Shown one piece after another: positions 34,101 to 43,128 of a DNA stretch of 64,000 bases (position 1 is the stretch's first letter; each line of letters starts with the position of its first letter). The position numbers and the translations under genes were made by a program. Source of the stretch: Flavobacteriales bacterium (GTDB lineage Bacteria; Bacteroidota; Bacteroidia; Flavobacteriales_G; Salibacteraceae); assembly GCA_020435995.1 (NCBI GenBank), contig JAGQYO010000007.1, positions 1 to 64,000 on the forward strand, written 5' to 3'. The notes below the pieces were generated by a model. The model was given only the letters and a program-made list of their open reading frames with translations, was not told where the DNA came from and made no database searches.

Positions 34101-34974
34101 TTCTTTTTGGTGTTCCGCTACCACCATCGAAGGTGAGAAAATAATAATTGGTATCTGAGTAAAAGTTGTGTACGTATTTAAACGAACTACCACGTTTATA
34201 CCATTTATGAGGCCCTTCTCCATAAAAGACAATCATGTCATTTTTATCAAATCGACCATCTTGGTCTCCTTTTAATAAAATGGGATTTTCGACCAAATCA
34301 TCGTAAAACGTATCACCATTTCTCTCTGGAAGAACACCTCCACCATTGCCATAAATACGCACATTTCTAAAATCTACGTTTTTCAGGTTTACTCCCGCCT
34401 TACTCAAGAAATCATAGTCTAGTTTGTAAATTTGAGATTTCGAAACACCAATTTTAATCCAATTTCCGCCTGACAGCACCGAAGCGCCTTTCCAAGAGTT
34501 TCTTGAACTTCGGCTATTGGCAGCTGTACTCGACTCGAATGATATATCGAATGAAGTAATTTTTTCAAGCTGACCTTTGTTTACTAGAGGCACCAAAGTC
34601 ACCTCGGCAAAATACCTCCCCCTATTCTCAAATATTCTACTGCTAACGTTTAAATAAGAACTGCTGCTTTTAATATCACCTAATGCTGCTATTTCATCTG
34701 AACTTAATCTAGAAGATTGGATATTGGAAATTTTTGGTTGTACTTGGCTTACATTGCCCGAAACTTCCTTTCTGAGAATTAACCTCGGCAACCTATCCAC
34801 AGAAAAGTCATGCGCAGCACCACTAAAATCCAAATATGTAAAAGATTTTCCTTCAAATGAATTATCCAAACGCGGTCCAAGCCACTTAATTTCCACATGT
34901 TCCTGCGCCCAAGAAGCTGGCGTCAAAAACATCATAAAAAGCAATGTGCAACTAAGTTGATTTAACTTTACCAC
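31183..34974 (-). CDS. porU: Type IX secretion sortase PorU (C25 peptidase)
   Basis: A gingipain-like cysteine protease of 1263 residues that removes the C-terminal sorting domain of cargo at the outer membrane and attaches it to lipopolysaccharide. Catalytic His781 lies in YIGHGGELGW and Cys815 in TATCEFSRFDDP. Residues 1-24 are a signal peptide. The N-terminal region of about 500 residues precedes the catalytic domain. The C-terminal part ends in a sorting-domain-like module starting LNYPNPFTTNT. It is the upstream partner of porV. The promoter TACGTTTG lies just before its ATG. Confidence 0.95.
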   Translation of the reverse strand: MVKLNQLSCTLLFMMFLTPASWAQEHVEIKWLGPRLDNSFEGKSFTYLDFSGAAHDFSVDRLPRLILRKEVSGNVSQVQPKISNIQSSRLSSDEIAALGDIKSSSSYLNVSSRIFENRGRYFAEVTLVPLVNKGQLEKITSFDISFESSTAANSRSSRNSWKGASVLSGGNWIKIGVSKSQIYKLDYDFLSKAGVNLKNVDFRNVRIYGNGGGVLPERNGDTFYDDLVENPILLKGDQDGRFDKNDMIVFYGEGPHKWYKRGSSFKYVHNFYSDTNYYFLTFDGGSGTPKRINNRSSATGGVKNITVYNDFDVVESDLSNLISSGRMWFGQNFGIKNSHSFDFNFPNIVTTRQATVHISAALRSVNSASTLSAVAGGIGSGSLTGGTVSGDYTADFARIDSMDIVGNPASSKFGVTLSFAKAGGESNAWIDRVQVNCSRFLRFVGPQMAFRSLESEVGQSNVTYSLQDINSTVSIWDITDPRGAINQGFSISGSSLSFTCMGDTLREFVAFSEPNLTNPDMAFPIANQNLHAEAASLPVMVIISAPQFISNAEDIAKYHEEKDGLTVLITTPQKIYNEYSSGRQDVSAIKLFLRNIYDLGKIDTNKLLRYVLLFGDASYDYKYRISGNTNYVPIYQTPNSIRPTESLASDDYIGFLSPDYDGVLASGIMQVGVGRFPVKNAREAATAVDKVLNYNSKASMHAWRNRVTYVGDDQDGNIHMRDANQLADTVDRTYPQYNVSKIFLDAYPQRSTAGGQRYPDVNRAIDDAVQLGSLTINYIGHGGELGWAHERILEVSQINKWSNPNNMPLFVTATCEFSRFDDPKRTSAGEFVFLNPDGAGIGLLSTTRLVYSTPNKALAVAFNKVAYQEINGEMPRLGDIIRMTKANSTTLTNNSRVFALLGDPALKLNYPKEKIRTTSRPDTIGALQKVTISGEVIHHITGARMTGFNGTVYPLVYDKKSEIETLNNDGAGSFNFSSRNRVLFRGKASVSNGIFQFTFVVPKDIDLNYGLGKISYYAENGIFDAAGFDTLITVGGQVGDPSADQIGPQIDLFMNDSTFVNGGLTDQNPKIFAKFFDDNGINVSGNGIGHDLIAVVDEKTESEIVLNEYYESNLNSYQNGQVNYPLKGLSEGKHTLRVKAWDVYNNSGEEKIEFVVSSSATLALDHVLNYPNPFTTNTSFYFEHNYPDQDLFVRIQVFTISGRVVKTVDGHFNSTGFRIGPIKWDGLDDFGDKIGKGVYVYRVMVKAPTGEVADKFEKLVILN

Positions 34975-34990
34975 AATAATTATTTGGTTT

Positions 34991-34998
34991 CAAACGTA
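34991..34998 (-). promoter_or_regulatory. Promoter of porU
   Basis: The minus strand reads TACGTTTG, matching TAnnTTTG exactly, 16 bases before the porU start. No -33 element at standard spacing was recognised. Confidence 0.5.
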
Positions 34999-35147
34999 AT
35001 CACTCAAACTGTAATATGGCGAAAAACGCCACAAATTATTCAATATTGCGTAGAGGTCAATCTTTTAATCCAAATAAGTACTCTTAAATAATGGGATTTA
35101 AGATTGAAAATATTTCGTATAATTGCCAATTAGATAAGCATGGGATT

Positions 35148-36152
35148 ATGACGTTAAGTCACTTGAGAAAAGTTTTTTTTCTTCTTGCGGGAATGGTTTG
35201 TGTTGGTGAAAGTGCGTTTGCTCAGGATCCGATATTCTCACAATTCTACGCCAACCCATTATACCTTAACCCAGCATTAGCCGGGGTCGAGAGGTGTCCA
35301 AGGGTAATTTTAAACTATCGAAATCAGTGGCCAGGAATAGACAATGGCGGCGGGAATTATGTTACCTATAGCGCATCCTACGATCAGCATGTTGATGCCT
35401 TAAGTGGCGGACTTGGTTTGTTGCTTTTGCACGACCGAGAAGGAGCAAATGGGATTTTCAAAACCACAAGAGCATCGTTAATTTATTCTTACAATTTGGC
35501 CGTTAATAGAAAACTTTCAATGAGATTTGGATTGGAAGCCACTTATTTCAATAAGGCCATTGATTGGAGTCAGCTGACTTTTGGAGATATGATAGACGAG
35601 CGTTATGGCTTTATATACCCTACAAATGAAACGCCGGTAAATTCTAGTGTTCAAAATGTTGACTTCTCAGGAGGTTGGTTGGCTTACACCAAGTTTTTTT
35701 ATGGAGGTTTCGCAGTTCATCATCTTACCGAGCCCAATGAAACATTTCTTTTGGGAGAAGAGACAAAACTTCCTAGAAAATTAACGGCGCACATGGGTTT
35801 TGTATTACCAATAAACAAAAGATATCCCAAAGAAGGAGCCATATCTCCTAATATTTTGTTTCAGCAACAAGGCCAAGAATTTTCGGGAAATCCAAATGCG
35901 CGTCAATTGTATCTGGGTATGTATGGCTACAAAGGCCCTATAGTAGGTGGTATATGGTATAGAGCTAAGGATGCTTTTATAGTTCTTGTTGGTATCCATA
36001 CTGATTATTTACGTTTTGGATATAGCTACGACATCACTACTTCAAAATTGACAAATGAATCAGGTGGTTCTCATGAAATTTCATTAGCACTGTTATTTGA
36101 TTGTAAGCCACAACGTAAGCGATTTAGACCCATTGCTTGCCCTAAATTCTAA
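35148..36152 (+). CDS. PorP/SprF-family type IX secretion membrane protein
   Basis: An outer-membrane beta-barrel of the PorP/SprF family, which binds sortase-independent (type B) cargo at the translocon. The 334-residue mature region opens with DPIFSQFYANPLYLNPALAG, the family signature, after a signal peptide ending VGESAFAQ. A GLGLLLLHDREG strand and a C-terminal ISLALLFD barrel strand follow. I chose the ATG at 35148, with a standard signal peptide; an in-frame ATG at 35091 would add 19 residues. It is divergent from porU and followed by gldJ. Confidence 0.88.
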   Translation: MTLSHLRKVFFLLAGMVCVGESAFAQDPIFSQFYANPLYLNPALAGVERCPRVILNYRNQWPGIDNGGGNYVTYSASYDQHVDALSGGLGLLLLHDREGANGIFKTTRASLIYSYNLAVNRKLSMRFGLEATYFNKAIDWSQLTFGDMIDERYGFIYPTNETPVNSSVQNVDFSGGWLAYTKFFYGGFAVHHLTEPNETFLLGEETKLPRKLTAHMGFVLPINKRYPKEGAISPNILFQQQGQEFSGNPNARQLYLGMYGYKGPIVGGIWYRAKDAFIVLVGIHTDYLRFGYSYDITTSKLTNESGGSHEISLALLFDCKPQRKRFRPIACPKF

Positions 36153-36167
36153 ATTTCAAAATACTAT

Positions 36168-36175
36168 TATATTTG
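36168..36175 (+). promoter_or_regulatory. Promoter of gldJ
   Basis: TATATTTG matches TAnnTTTG exactly and lies 30 bases before the gldJ ATG at 36206. The TTG at 36173, which would extend the frame, lies inside this element. Confidence 0.5.
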
Positions 36176-36205
36176 AACCGGCGTTATTGCCTTAAATCTA
36201 GTACA

Positions 36206-37690
36206 ATGAAAACACTTAAATTATTTAGTTTTTTCAGCCTTATCGGACTCTTAACCTCATGTGGTTTAGAGCAATCATCTTCAACAGGCTGGAATTATAA
36301 TGATCAAAAAAATGGTGGTTTTCAAAAAATGCCATTTGAAGAGCAGGAAACTGGTCCTAACTTGGTATTAATTGAAGGTGGAACATTCACCATGGGAAGA
36401 GTCGAACAAGACGTTTCGTATGAATGGAATAATTATCCAAAACGTGCCTCAGTTTCTTCTTTCTATATGGACGAAACGGAAGTAACCAATAACTTTTGGT
36501 TGGAATACTTGTATTGGCTTAAAAGAGTTTACGGCTTTGATTACCCCGAAGTAGTTACGAAGGCATTGCCAGATACTTTAGTTTGGAGAAGTAAATTAGC
36601 ATACAATGAACCTTATGTCGATTATTACCTACGTCACCCTGCATACAGAGATTATCCAGTAGTAGGTGTTACTTGGCGTCAAGCAAGTGATTTCTGTCTA
36701 TGGCGAACAGATAGGGTTAATGAGCATATCATGGTTCGTGAGGGCATTCTTGAGCATTATTTAGATCAAGTAGGTGAAGATAACTTTAATACTGATGCTT
36801 ACTTAGCTGGACAGTATGAAAGTGGTAAAAAAATAGAAGGATTGCCCGATTTCAGCCCAAATGGAACTGGGTATAGAAGAGTTAGAATGGAAGATGGAAT
36901 ACTTCTTCCTAAGTACCGACTCCCAACTGAGGCTGAGTGGGAATATGCCGCTTATGGTTTAATTGGAAACTCATTAGGAGAGCGTATTATTGAAAAAAGA
37001 ATTTGGCCATGGAACGGTCACGCAGTAAGAAATCCTGAAGAAAAGTACATAGGTAGTATGATGGCCAACTTTAAAAGAGGTCGAGGTGATAATATGGGTA
37101 TTGCAGGCAAGCTGAATGACAACGCCGATGTTACTAACCCTGTGTATGCCTATTGGCCAAACGATTACGGATTGTACAACATGGCAGGTAACGTGAGTGA
37201 GTGGGTTATGGACATTTACCGACCGCTTAGCAGTGAAGATAATGACGATTTCAGACCATTTAGAGGTAACGTTTTTGAAAAACTACTTGTAGATGAAGAA
37301 GGTTTTATCGCGGAAAAAGATTCATTAGGTAGACTGCAGAAAGTTGCCGTGACTGAAGAAGAAAACCTTGATAGAAGAAATTACCAGAGATCGGACAACA
37401 TCAACTTCTTAGATGGTGATTACGAGTCTCATATTGATCAGTCTCATTGGAAGGAATTTGAAAACACTGATGAGAAACTTACAGAAACTACCTACATGTA
37501 TGAGTATGGTAAAAAATCTCTTATTCAAGATGACACTCGGGTATATAAAGGTGGCAGCTGGAGAGATAGAGCCTATTACATGAACCCTGGAACACGAAGA
37601 GCGCTTGAAGAAACCCAACGTACCTCTTATATTGGATTTAGGTGTGCAATGGACCGTGTTGGAAGTCCAACAGGTCTTGGTGGAAATTGA
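36206..37690 (+). CDS. gldJ: Gliding motility lipoprotein GldJ
   Basis: A lipoprotein with a formylglycine-generating-enzyme (SUMF1) fold that stabilises GldK and the gliding/secretion machinery. The 494-residue protein begins with a lipobox LLTSC (Cys about residue 19). It has LIEGGTFTMGR, YRLPTEAEWEYAAYG and GNVSEWVMDIYRP stretches of the SUMF1 fold, and ends VYKGGSWRDRAYYMNPGTRRAL...GFRCAMD. A charged insertion near residues 350-430 matches the long GldJ form. It lies beside porU/porV and murF, as often seen in Flavobacteriales. Confidence 0.94.
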   Translation: MKTLKLFSFFSLIGLLTSCGLEQSSSTGWNYNDQKNGGFQKMPFEEQETGPNLVLIEGGTFTMGRVEQDVSYEWNNYPKRASVSSFYMDETEVTNNFWLEYLYWLKRVYGFDYPEVVTKALPDTLVWRSKLAYNEPYVDYYLRHPAYRDYPVVGVTWRQASDFCLWRTDRVNEHIMVREGILEHYLDQVGEDNFNTDAYLAGQYESGKKIEGLPDFSPNGTGYRRVRMEDGILLPKYRLPTEAEWEYAAYGLIGNSLGERIIEKRIWPWNGHAVRNPEEKYIGSMMANFKRGRGDNMGIAGKLNDNADVTNPVYAYWPNDYGLYNMAGNVSEWVMDIYRPLSSEDNDDFRPFRGNVFEKLLVDEEGFIAEKDSLGRLQKVAVTEEENLDRRNYQRSDNINFLDGDYESHIDQSHWKEFENTDEKLTETTYMYEYGKKSLIQDDTRVYKGGSWRDRAYYMNPGTRRALEETQRTSYIGFRCAMDRVGSPTGLGGN

Positions 37691-37716
37691 TTTAATCAAA
37701 ACATGATTTGATATTG

Positions 37717-37748
37717 AAAAAAGCTTCTCCTTTGGGGAAGCTTTTTTA
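37717..37748 (+). terminator. Terminator between gldJ and murF
   Basis: A 14-bp stem with one T-G wobble (37717-37730 with 37734-37747) around a TTT loop. Its 3' arm ends in a T tract that stops 6 bases before the murF ATG. murF must then be read from its own start site or by readthrough. Confidence 0.85.
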
Positions 37749-37753
37749 TTTAT

Positions 37754-39019
37754 ATGAATTCGAACTTATACAATCTGTTTCAAGAGTGCCACCACGTGGT
37801 TTGCACCGATACAAGAAAGATTATTCCTAACTCTTTATTCTTTGCCCTAAAGGGAGAAAACTTCAATGGCAACCAATTCGCAACGGCTGCATTAGAAAGT
37901 GGGGCTAAATACGCTGTGATAGACGAGGAGGAATATCTTATTGATGAAAAAACTATTCTCGTTTCTGACGTATTAAAAAGCCTTCAGAGTTTAGCCAATG
38001 AATACCGATTAACTTTAAACATTCCAATAATAGGGATCACAGGATCCAATGGAAAAACCACCTCTAAAGAATTAATCGGTCGTGTGTTAAGCCGAAAATA
38101 CCGCGTTCACGTTACCCCCGGAAATTTCAACAATCACATTGGCTTGCCCCTAACCATACTTAGTGCACCACCAAATTCAGAAATGCTGTTGCTCGAAATG
38201 GGAGATAACCATCCAGGCGAAATCAATCATCTTTGTGAAATAGCAGACCCTACTCATGGATTAATTACCAATGTAGGTAAAGATCATATCGAAGGATTTG
38301 GGTCCTTTGAAGCAAACAGACTGGCCAAAAAAGAATTATTCGATTATTTAAATGCTCACGGCGGGATATGTTTTGTGCCTAAATTCGAGTCTGATGTGGT
38401 GAAAATGGTCCCACCGAGAGCAAAGAAAATTAGCCTTGGGAATGAGCTTAAACCAGAATTATCAAATCCCTTTGTTCGTTATTCGAATGCTAGTAAAAAA
38501 ATGATTACCACCCATTTTATAGGTGACTATAATTTCAAGAATATTGAGATGGCTTACTCCATTGGAAAGCACTTTAAGGTAGATGAACAGCTTATTCATG
38601 AAGCAATCGCGAGTTACACGCCTCAAAACAACCGATCACAATTTATCGAAACCAAAACCAATTCTATTTTTCTGGATGCCTACAATGCCAATCCATCTTC
38701 GGTTGATCTGGCACTTCAAAGTTTTGCAAAGCAGAAGCTCAAAGTGCATCGAATCGCCATTTTGGGAGATATGCTGGAGCTCGGAAATGTGAGCAATGAA
38801 GAACACGAAAGAATCATTGAACAAGTTAATCAGACCTCCATTACCCCATACTTTGTAGGTAAAGAATATGGGAAATTAGCACATCCCAAAAAGGGGAAAT
38901 TCTTCTTGGACAGGTTTGAGCTTATTGAGTTCCTAAAAAATAGTCCAATTACAAATAGTCAAGTCCTTATTAAAGGATCAAGAGGAATAAGACTTGAAGA
39001 AGTATTAGCATACCTATAA
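37754..39019 (+). CDS. murF: UDP-N-acetylmuramoyl-tripeptide--D-alanyl-D-alanine ligase
   Basis: Adds D-Ala-D-Ala to the peptidoglycan precursor in the cytosol. The 421-residue protein has an N-terminal UDP-binding domain (DTRKIIPNSLFFALKGENFNG), the P-loop GITGSNGKTTSKEL (94-107), the ATP/Mg region LLLEMGDNHPGEIN and a C-terminal DAYNANPSS motif. No clear ribosome site precedes the ATG because the gldJ terminator ends directly before it. The 3' end overlaps the converging glyS by 6 bases. Confidence 0.95.
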   Translation: MNSNLYNLFQECHHVVCTDTRKIIPNSLFFALKGENFNGNQFATAALESGAKYAVIDEEEYLIDEKTILVSDVLKSLQSLANEYRLTLNIPIIGITGSNGKTTSKELIGRVLSRKYRVHVTPGNFNNHIGLPLTILSAPPNSEMLLLEMGDNHPGEINHLCEIADPTHGLITNVGKDHIEGFGSFEANRLAKKELFDYLNAHGGICFVPKFESDVVKMVPPRAKKISLGNELKPELSNPFVRYSNASKKMITTHFIGDYNFKNIEMAYSIGKHFKVDEQLIHEAIASYTPQNNRSQFIETKTNSIFLDAYNANPSSVDLALQSFAKQKLKVHRIAILGDMLELGNVSNEEHERIIEQVNQTSITPYFVGKEYGKLAHPKKGKFFLDRFELIEFLKNSPITNSQVLIKGSRGIRLEEVLAYL

Positions 39020-40558
39020 CTTCGCCAACAAGACATTCATGTTAGTCTTGGCATTCAAGGTGCTTTTTAGCTCCGAAACGGAAACCCTAATTTGAGTCAT
39101 TGAATCTCGTTCACGAAGGGTTACTGTGTTATCCTCCAGAGTTTGGTGATCAACGGTTACACAATAAGGCGTACCAATGGCATCTTGTCTTCTATACCTT
39201 TTGCCAATCGCATCTTTTTCGTCGTACTGAAGGTTAAAATCGTACCTCAATTCATTTAATATTTCTGTTCCTTTTTCGGGAAGCCCGTCTTTTTTTAATA
39301 AGGGCAGAATGGCACATTTAACGGGGGCTAATGGGGCTGGAATTCTTAAAACCGTTCGTTCGCTTCCGTCTTCTAGTTTCTCTTCACAAAGCGAAGAAGA
39401 AAGTACGGCCAAAAACATTCTATCCAGACCAATTGAAGTTTCAATCACGTAAGGTATGTAGTTCTTATTTTCAACAGGGTCGAAATATTGAAGTTTCTTT
39501 CCAGACGCCTCTTCGTGACTTTTTAAGTCAAAATCGGTACGCGAATGAATACCTTCAAGCTCCTTAAACCCCATAGGGAAGTCAAACTCAATATCACAAG
39601 CTGCGTTGGCGTAATGGGCCAATTTAATGTGATCATGAATTCGGTAATTTTCTTCGCCCATTCCCAAGGCATTATGCCATTTCATCCGGGATTCTTTCCA
39701 GTACTCGTACCATGCCATTTCTTCTCCGGGTTTCACAAAAAACTGCATTTCCATCTGTTCAAATTCCCGCATTCTGAAAATAAACTGCCTTGCAACTATC
39801 TCATTTCTAAAAGCTTTTCCTGTTTGGGCTATGCCAAAAGGGATTTTCATTCTACCTGTTTTCTGAACATTTAAAAAATTCACGAAAATTCCTTGACAAG
39901 TCTCTGGTCTTAAGTAGATTTTGCTTGCATCATCAGTAGTTGAACCTAGTTCGGTACTAAACATTAAGTTAAATTGCCTTACATCGGTCCAATTTGAGGT
40001 GCCACTAATTGGGCAAACTATTCCTAGTTCTTCAATCAATTTCTTGAGTCCACCTAAGTTATCCGAAGCTAAAAGATCTCTCATTTTAGAACTTACCTCA
40101 TCGATTTTCTCTTGGTAACCTACCACTCGTGGGTTAGTTTTCACAAACATTTCCTTGTCGAAATTCTCACCAAATCTTGATTCGGCCTTGGTCACCTCTT
40201 TTTGAATCTTTTGAATGCGAATTTTTTCCATGTAGTCCTCCAACAAAACATCAGCTCGGTAGCGTTTTTTACTGTCTTTGTTGTCAATTAATGGATCGTT
40301 GAATGCATCAACGTGGCCAGAAGCTTTCCAGGTAGTGGGGTGCATGAAAATAGCAGCATCAATCCCCACGATGTTGTCATTGAGCTGCACCATAGACTTC
40401 CACCAATACTCTCGAATGTTTTTCTTCAACTCCGCACCATATTGGCCATAATCATAAGTTGCACTTAGTCCATCATATATTTCACTAGAAGGGAAAACAA
40501 ACCCGTATTCTTTTGAATGGGAAATTATTCTTTTCAGTAAATCATCGCCTGTAGCCAT
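39014..40558 (-). CDS. glyS: Glycyl-tRNA synthetase (dimeric type)
   Basis: Charges tRNA-Gly. The 514-residue class II enzyme is the single-chain alpha2 type. It has the N-terminal SSEIYDGLSATYDYGQYGAE motif, motif 2 around FRNEIVARQFIFRMREFEQ and a motif 3-like segment YVIETSIGLDRM. The C-terminal anticodon-binding domain begins near KCAILPLLKKDG. Convergent with murF. Confidence 0.95.
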   Translation of the reverse strand: MATGDDLLKRIISHSKEYGFVFPSSEIYDGLSATYDYGQYGAELKKNIREYWWKSMVQLNDNIVGIDAAIFMHPTTWKASGHVDAFNDPLIDNKDSKKRYRADVLLEDYMEKIRIQKIQKEVTKAESRFGENFDKEMFVKTNPRVVGYQEKIDEVSSKMRDLLASDNLGGLKKLIEELGIVCPISGTSNWTDVRQFNLMFSTELGSTTDDASKIYLRPETCQGIFVNFLNVQKTGRMKIPFGIAQTGKAFRNEIVARQFIFRMREFEQMEMQFFVKPGEEMAWYEYWKESRMKWHNALGMGEENYRIHDHIKLAHYANAACDIEFDFPMGFKELEGIHSRTDFDLKSHEEASGKKLQYFDPVENKNYIPYVIETSIGLDRMFLAVLSSSLCEEKLEDGSERTVLRIPAPLAPVKCAILPLLKKDGLPEKGTEILNELRYDFNLQYDEKDAIGKRYRRQDAIGTPYCVTVDHQTLEDNTVTLRERDSMTQIRVSVSELKSTLNAKTNMNVLLAKL

Positions 40559-40611
40559 CTTTTCTTCAATTAGGCTGCAAGTTTACAATGAAATAAAGGA
40601 GAATCGAATGA

Positions 40612-41256
40612 CTATTGCCATCTTTTACTCAATGCGAGAAACTCAGACAAAATCATTGCGGTAGCACCCCAAACCTTGTGACCATTGATGTTAAAAGCTG
40701 GCGCTTTGATGGTGTAATTTCTATTGCCCGAAATGAATGACTCTTGAACAACCCTTGGGTCAGCCATAAAATCTATTAAATCCACTTCCAATATGGAGCA
40801 AACTTCAACTGGGTCGGGGGTTATTTTTAGTTGCTGATGGGAATAAGCCAAAAGAGGTTGTACAAAAAAACTACTTGGTGGAATGAATACTGGTGTTAGA
40901 TTTCCTACTATGTCTATTTCGCTTTTTGACACTCCTATTTCTTCTTCAAATTCGCGCAAAGCAGTAGCTCTTAAATCTACATCGTGGGTTTCCTTTTTTC
41001 CACCAGGTAGACTGATCTGGCCACTGTGAGGGCCACTATAACAATTGCGCTCCATCAAAACGAAATGAGGTCTTTCCATTTTTGGATAAAGACATAACAG
41101 CACTGCACTTTCTAAAATTGGCTTTGGATGATCGTTCATGGCTTTTTCCAAAGAAGTTCTGCCCCTAGGTGACATTAAGTCCTGAGCTTCAGAGCCAGGC
41201 AAACCTACGGTCATAGATTCTTGAATTACTTTTAGAAATTCACTATAGGGAGTCAA
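40612..41256 (-). CDS. Nudix hydrolase, CoA pyrophosphatase-like (NudL)
   Basis: A 214-residue Nudix enzyme. The Nudix box runs from GGKKETHDVDLRATAL into REFEEEIG, with the catalytic glutamates present. The stretch RNCYSGPHSGQISLPGGK is typical of CoA diphosphatases of the YeaB/NudL group, which split CoA into phosphopantetheine and 3',5'-ADP. Last gene of the minus-strand run panC to nudL; its start overlaps radA by 4 bases. Confidence 0.85.
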   Translation of the reverse strand: MTPYSEFLKVIQESMTVGLPGSEAQDLMSPRGRTSLEKAMNDHPKPILESAVLLCLYPKMERPHFVLMERNCYSGPHSGQISLPGGKKETHDVDLRATALREFEEEIGVSKSEIDIVGNLTPVFIPPSSFFVQPLLAYSHQQLKITPDPVEVCSILEVDLIDFMADPRVVQESFISGNRNYTIKAPAFNINGHKVWGATAMILSEFLALSKRWQ

Positions 41257-42605
41257 GCGAAAAGTAAATTGAAAACATCTCCGATGCGCTTGTTCGAAAT
41301 CACCTCAATGTTTTTTGATTTTACTACGGAAGAATAACCAGAAACAAAAATACGCTCGAATCCGAGTTTCTCTGCCTCTACAATTCTTTGGTCTAATCGG
41401 CTTACAGGCCTAACTTCTCCAGATAAACCGATTTCGGCTGCAAAACAATCCTTCGTAGAAATCGCAATATCCTCACTTGAGGAAAGAATCGCTGCAATTA
41501 CACCTAAATCGATCGCGGGATCATCCACCCTGAGCCCTCCTGCCATGTTAAGAAACACATCTTTTGCGCCGAGTCGAAAGCCCATTCGTTTTTCTAAAAC
41601 AGCAAGCAGCATAGACAAACGGCGCAAATCAAAGCCAGTACAACTTCTTTGTGGCGTGCCATATACTGCAGAGCTGACTAAGGCTTGGGATTCGATAAGG
41701 AGCGGTCGCATTCCTTCAATCGACGCAGAAATAGCAATACCGCTGTATGCCTCATCTCTATTTCCTATGAGTACTTCTGATGGGTTTCTTACTTCAATCA
41801 ATCCTTTTTCAGTCATTTCAAAAATGCCGAGTTCGTTAGTAGAGCCAAAGCGATTTTTTACCGACCGTATGATGCGATAAACGTGGTTGCGCTGCCCTTC
41901 AAATGACAGAACCGTATCTACCATGTGCTCTAGCACTTTGGGCCCAGCAATATTGCCATCTTTGGTAATGTGTCCTACAAGGATTATTGGTATGTTATTT
42001 TGCTTGGAAAAATGCATGAACTCAGCTGTACATTCCCTGATTTGAGAAATACTACCAGGAGTACTTTCAAGATGGCTACTTTCAAGTGTTTGAACTGAAT
42101 CAATAATGACCAATTCAGGTTGAACTTGGTTGATTTGATGAATAATTTTTTCAGTGTTGGTTTCTGAGTAGATATAACACAATTCATTTGCGTTTTCTAA
42201 ACGCTCGGCCCTCATCTTTATCTGCTGGCCACTTTCTTCGCCTGAAACATACATCACTTTTCGACCCTTTAAGAGAAGCGCGAGTTGTAACAATATTGTA
42301 GACTTTCCTATTCCAGGTTCACCGCCTAATAAACTCAGGGAACCAGGAACAATTCCGCCACCAAATACCCTGTTTAATTCTTGAATTGGCAGTGGTAACC
42401 TTGGCTGAGCATGAGGAGAAATTTCATGAATTTGGATGGGTTTGGTCTCAACTTTTAAATTTTCGTTGTGGTATTTCTCTTTTTTAGAAACAATGAGTTC
42501 TTCAACTATTGTATTCCATTCGCCACAAGAACTGCATTTCCCCATCCATTTGGAAAAAGAAGCGCCACAACTCTGGCAATTGTAAACCGATTTTGCCTTA
42601 GCCAC
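41253..42605 (-). CDS. radA: DNA repair protein RadA
   Basis: A RecA-like helicase that extends recombination branches. The 450-residue protein has a C4 zinc finger (CQSCGASFSKWMGKCSSCG, Cys8-Cys25 region), Walker A GEPGIGKST, a KNRFGSTNELGIF stretch with the RadA-specific KNRFG motif and a Lon-like C-terminal domain. Both overlaps are within the operon: 8 bases with rfaE2 upstream and 4 with nudL downstream. Confidence 0.95.
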   Translation of the reverse strand: MAKAKSVYNCQSCGASFSKWMGKCSSCGEWNTIVEELIVSKKEKYHNENLKVETKPIQIHEISPHAQPRLPLPIQELNRVFGGGIVPGSLSLLGGEPGIGKSTILLQLALLLKGRKVMYVSGEESGQQIKMRAERLENANELCYIYSETNTEKIIHQINQVQPELVIIDSVQTLESSHLESTPGSISQIRECTAEFMHFSKQNNIPIILVGHITKDGNIAGPKVLEHMVDTVLSFEGQRNHVYRIIRSVKNRFGSTNELGIFEMTEKGLIEVRNPSEVLIGNRDEAYSGIAISASIEGMRPLLIESQALVSSAVYGTPQRSCTGFDLRRLSMLLAVLEKRMGFRLGAKDVFLNMAGGLRVDDPAIDLGVIAAILSSSEDIAISTKDCFAAEIGLSGEVRPVSRLDQRIVEAEKLGFERIFVSGYSSVVKSKNIEVISNKRIGDVFNLLFA

Positions 42606-43128
42606 CTTTCAGGGAGTTCAGTATTTTCATTTCTATTGCCGATGTAGAATAGCCCTCTACGAACGGAATGGTAAGTACCTTGCCCTGATATCCTCTCACT
42701 TCGTTAGAACCAACTATGTAACTCTTTTTAGATGAATTTAATTCACCTACATCATAATCCCCCCCTTTAACGAGTACATCTGGTTTTATCAATTCAATTA
42801 ATCGCAATGGAGTTTCATCATCAAACTCCACAATCGCATCAACAAAATGTAATGACGCCATAATCAAGGACCTGCTCTCAAAACTCTGAATTGGCCGGGC
42901 AATCCCTTTATTAAGTGATTTGACTGAATTATCAGAATTTACGGCTACTATTAAGACATCTCCTAAGTCGCGGGCTTTAGATAAATAATCAATGTGTCCC
43001 GCATGCATAAGGTCAAAGCAGCCATTGGTAAAAACTATTTTATTATCAGTTAACCTCCAACGACAAAGCTGGCGAATCAATCCTTCTTCCGAAAATATCT
43101 TTCTATGAATTATTTCAAGCTGGTTCAT
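42598..43128 (-). CDS. rfaE2: D-glycero-beta-D-manno-heptose 1-phosphate adenylyltransferase (RfaE2)
   Basis: Activates heptose 1-phosphate to ADP-heptose. The 176-residue protein is the stand-alone nucleotidyltransferase domain, with TNGCFDLMHAGHIDYL as the HxGH-type signature and VEGYSTSAIEMKIL as the ISSTxIR-like end. The kinase domain (RfaE1) fused to it in E. coli HldE is not here and must lie elsewhere. It may work with gmhA at 20610. It overlaps the UPF0104 gene by 14 bases. Confidence 0.9.
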   Translation of the reverse strand: MNQLEIIHRKIFSEEGLIRQLCRWRLTDNKIVFTNGCFDLMHAGHIDYLSKARDLGDVLIVAVNSDNSVKSLNKGIARPIQSFESRSLIMASLHFVDAIVEFDDETPLRLIELIKPDVLVKGGDYDVGELNSSKKSYIVGSNEVRGYQGKVLTIPFVEGYSTSAIEMKILNSLKGG

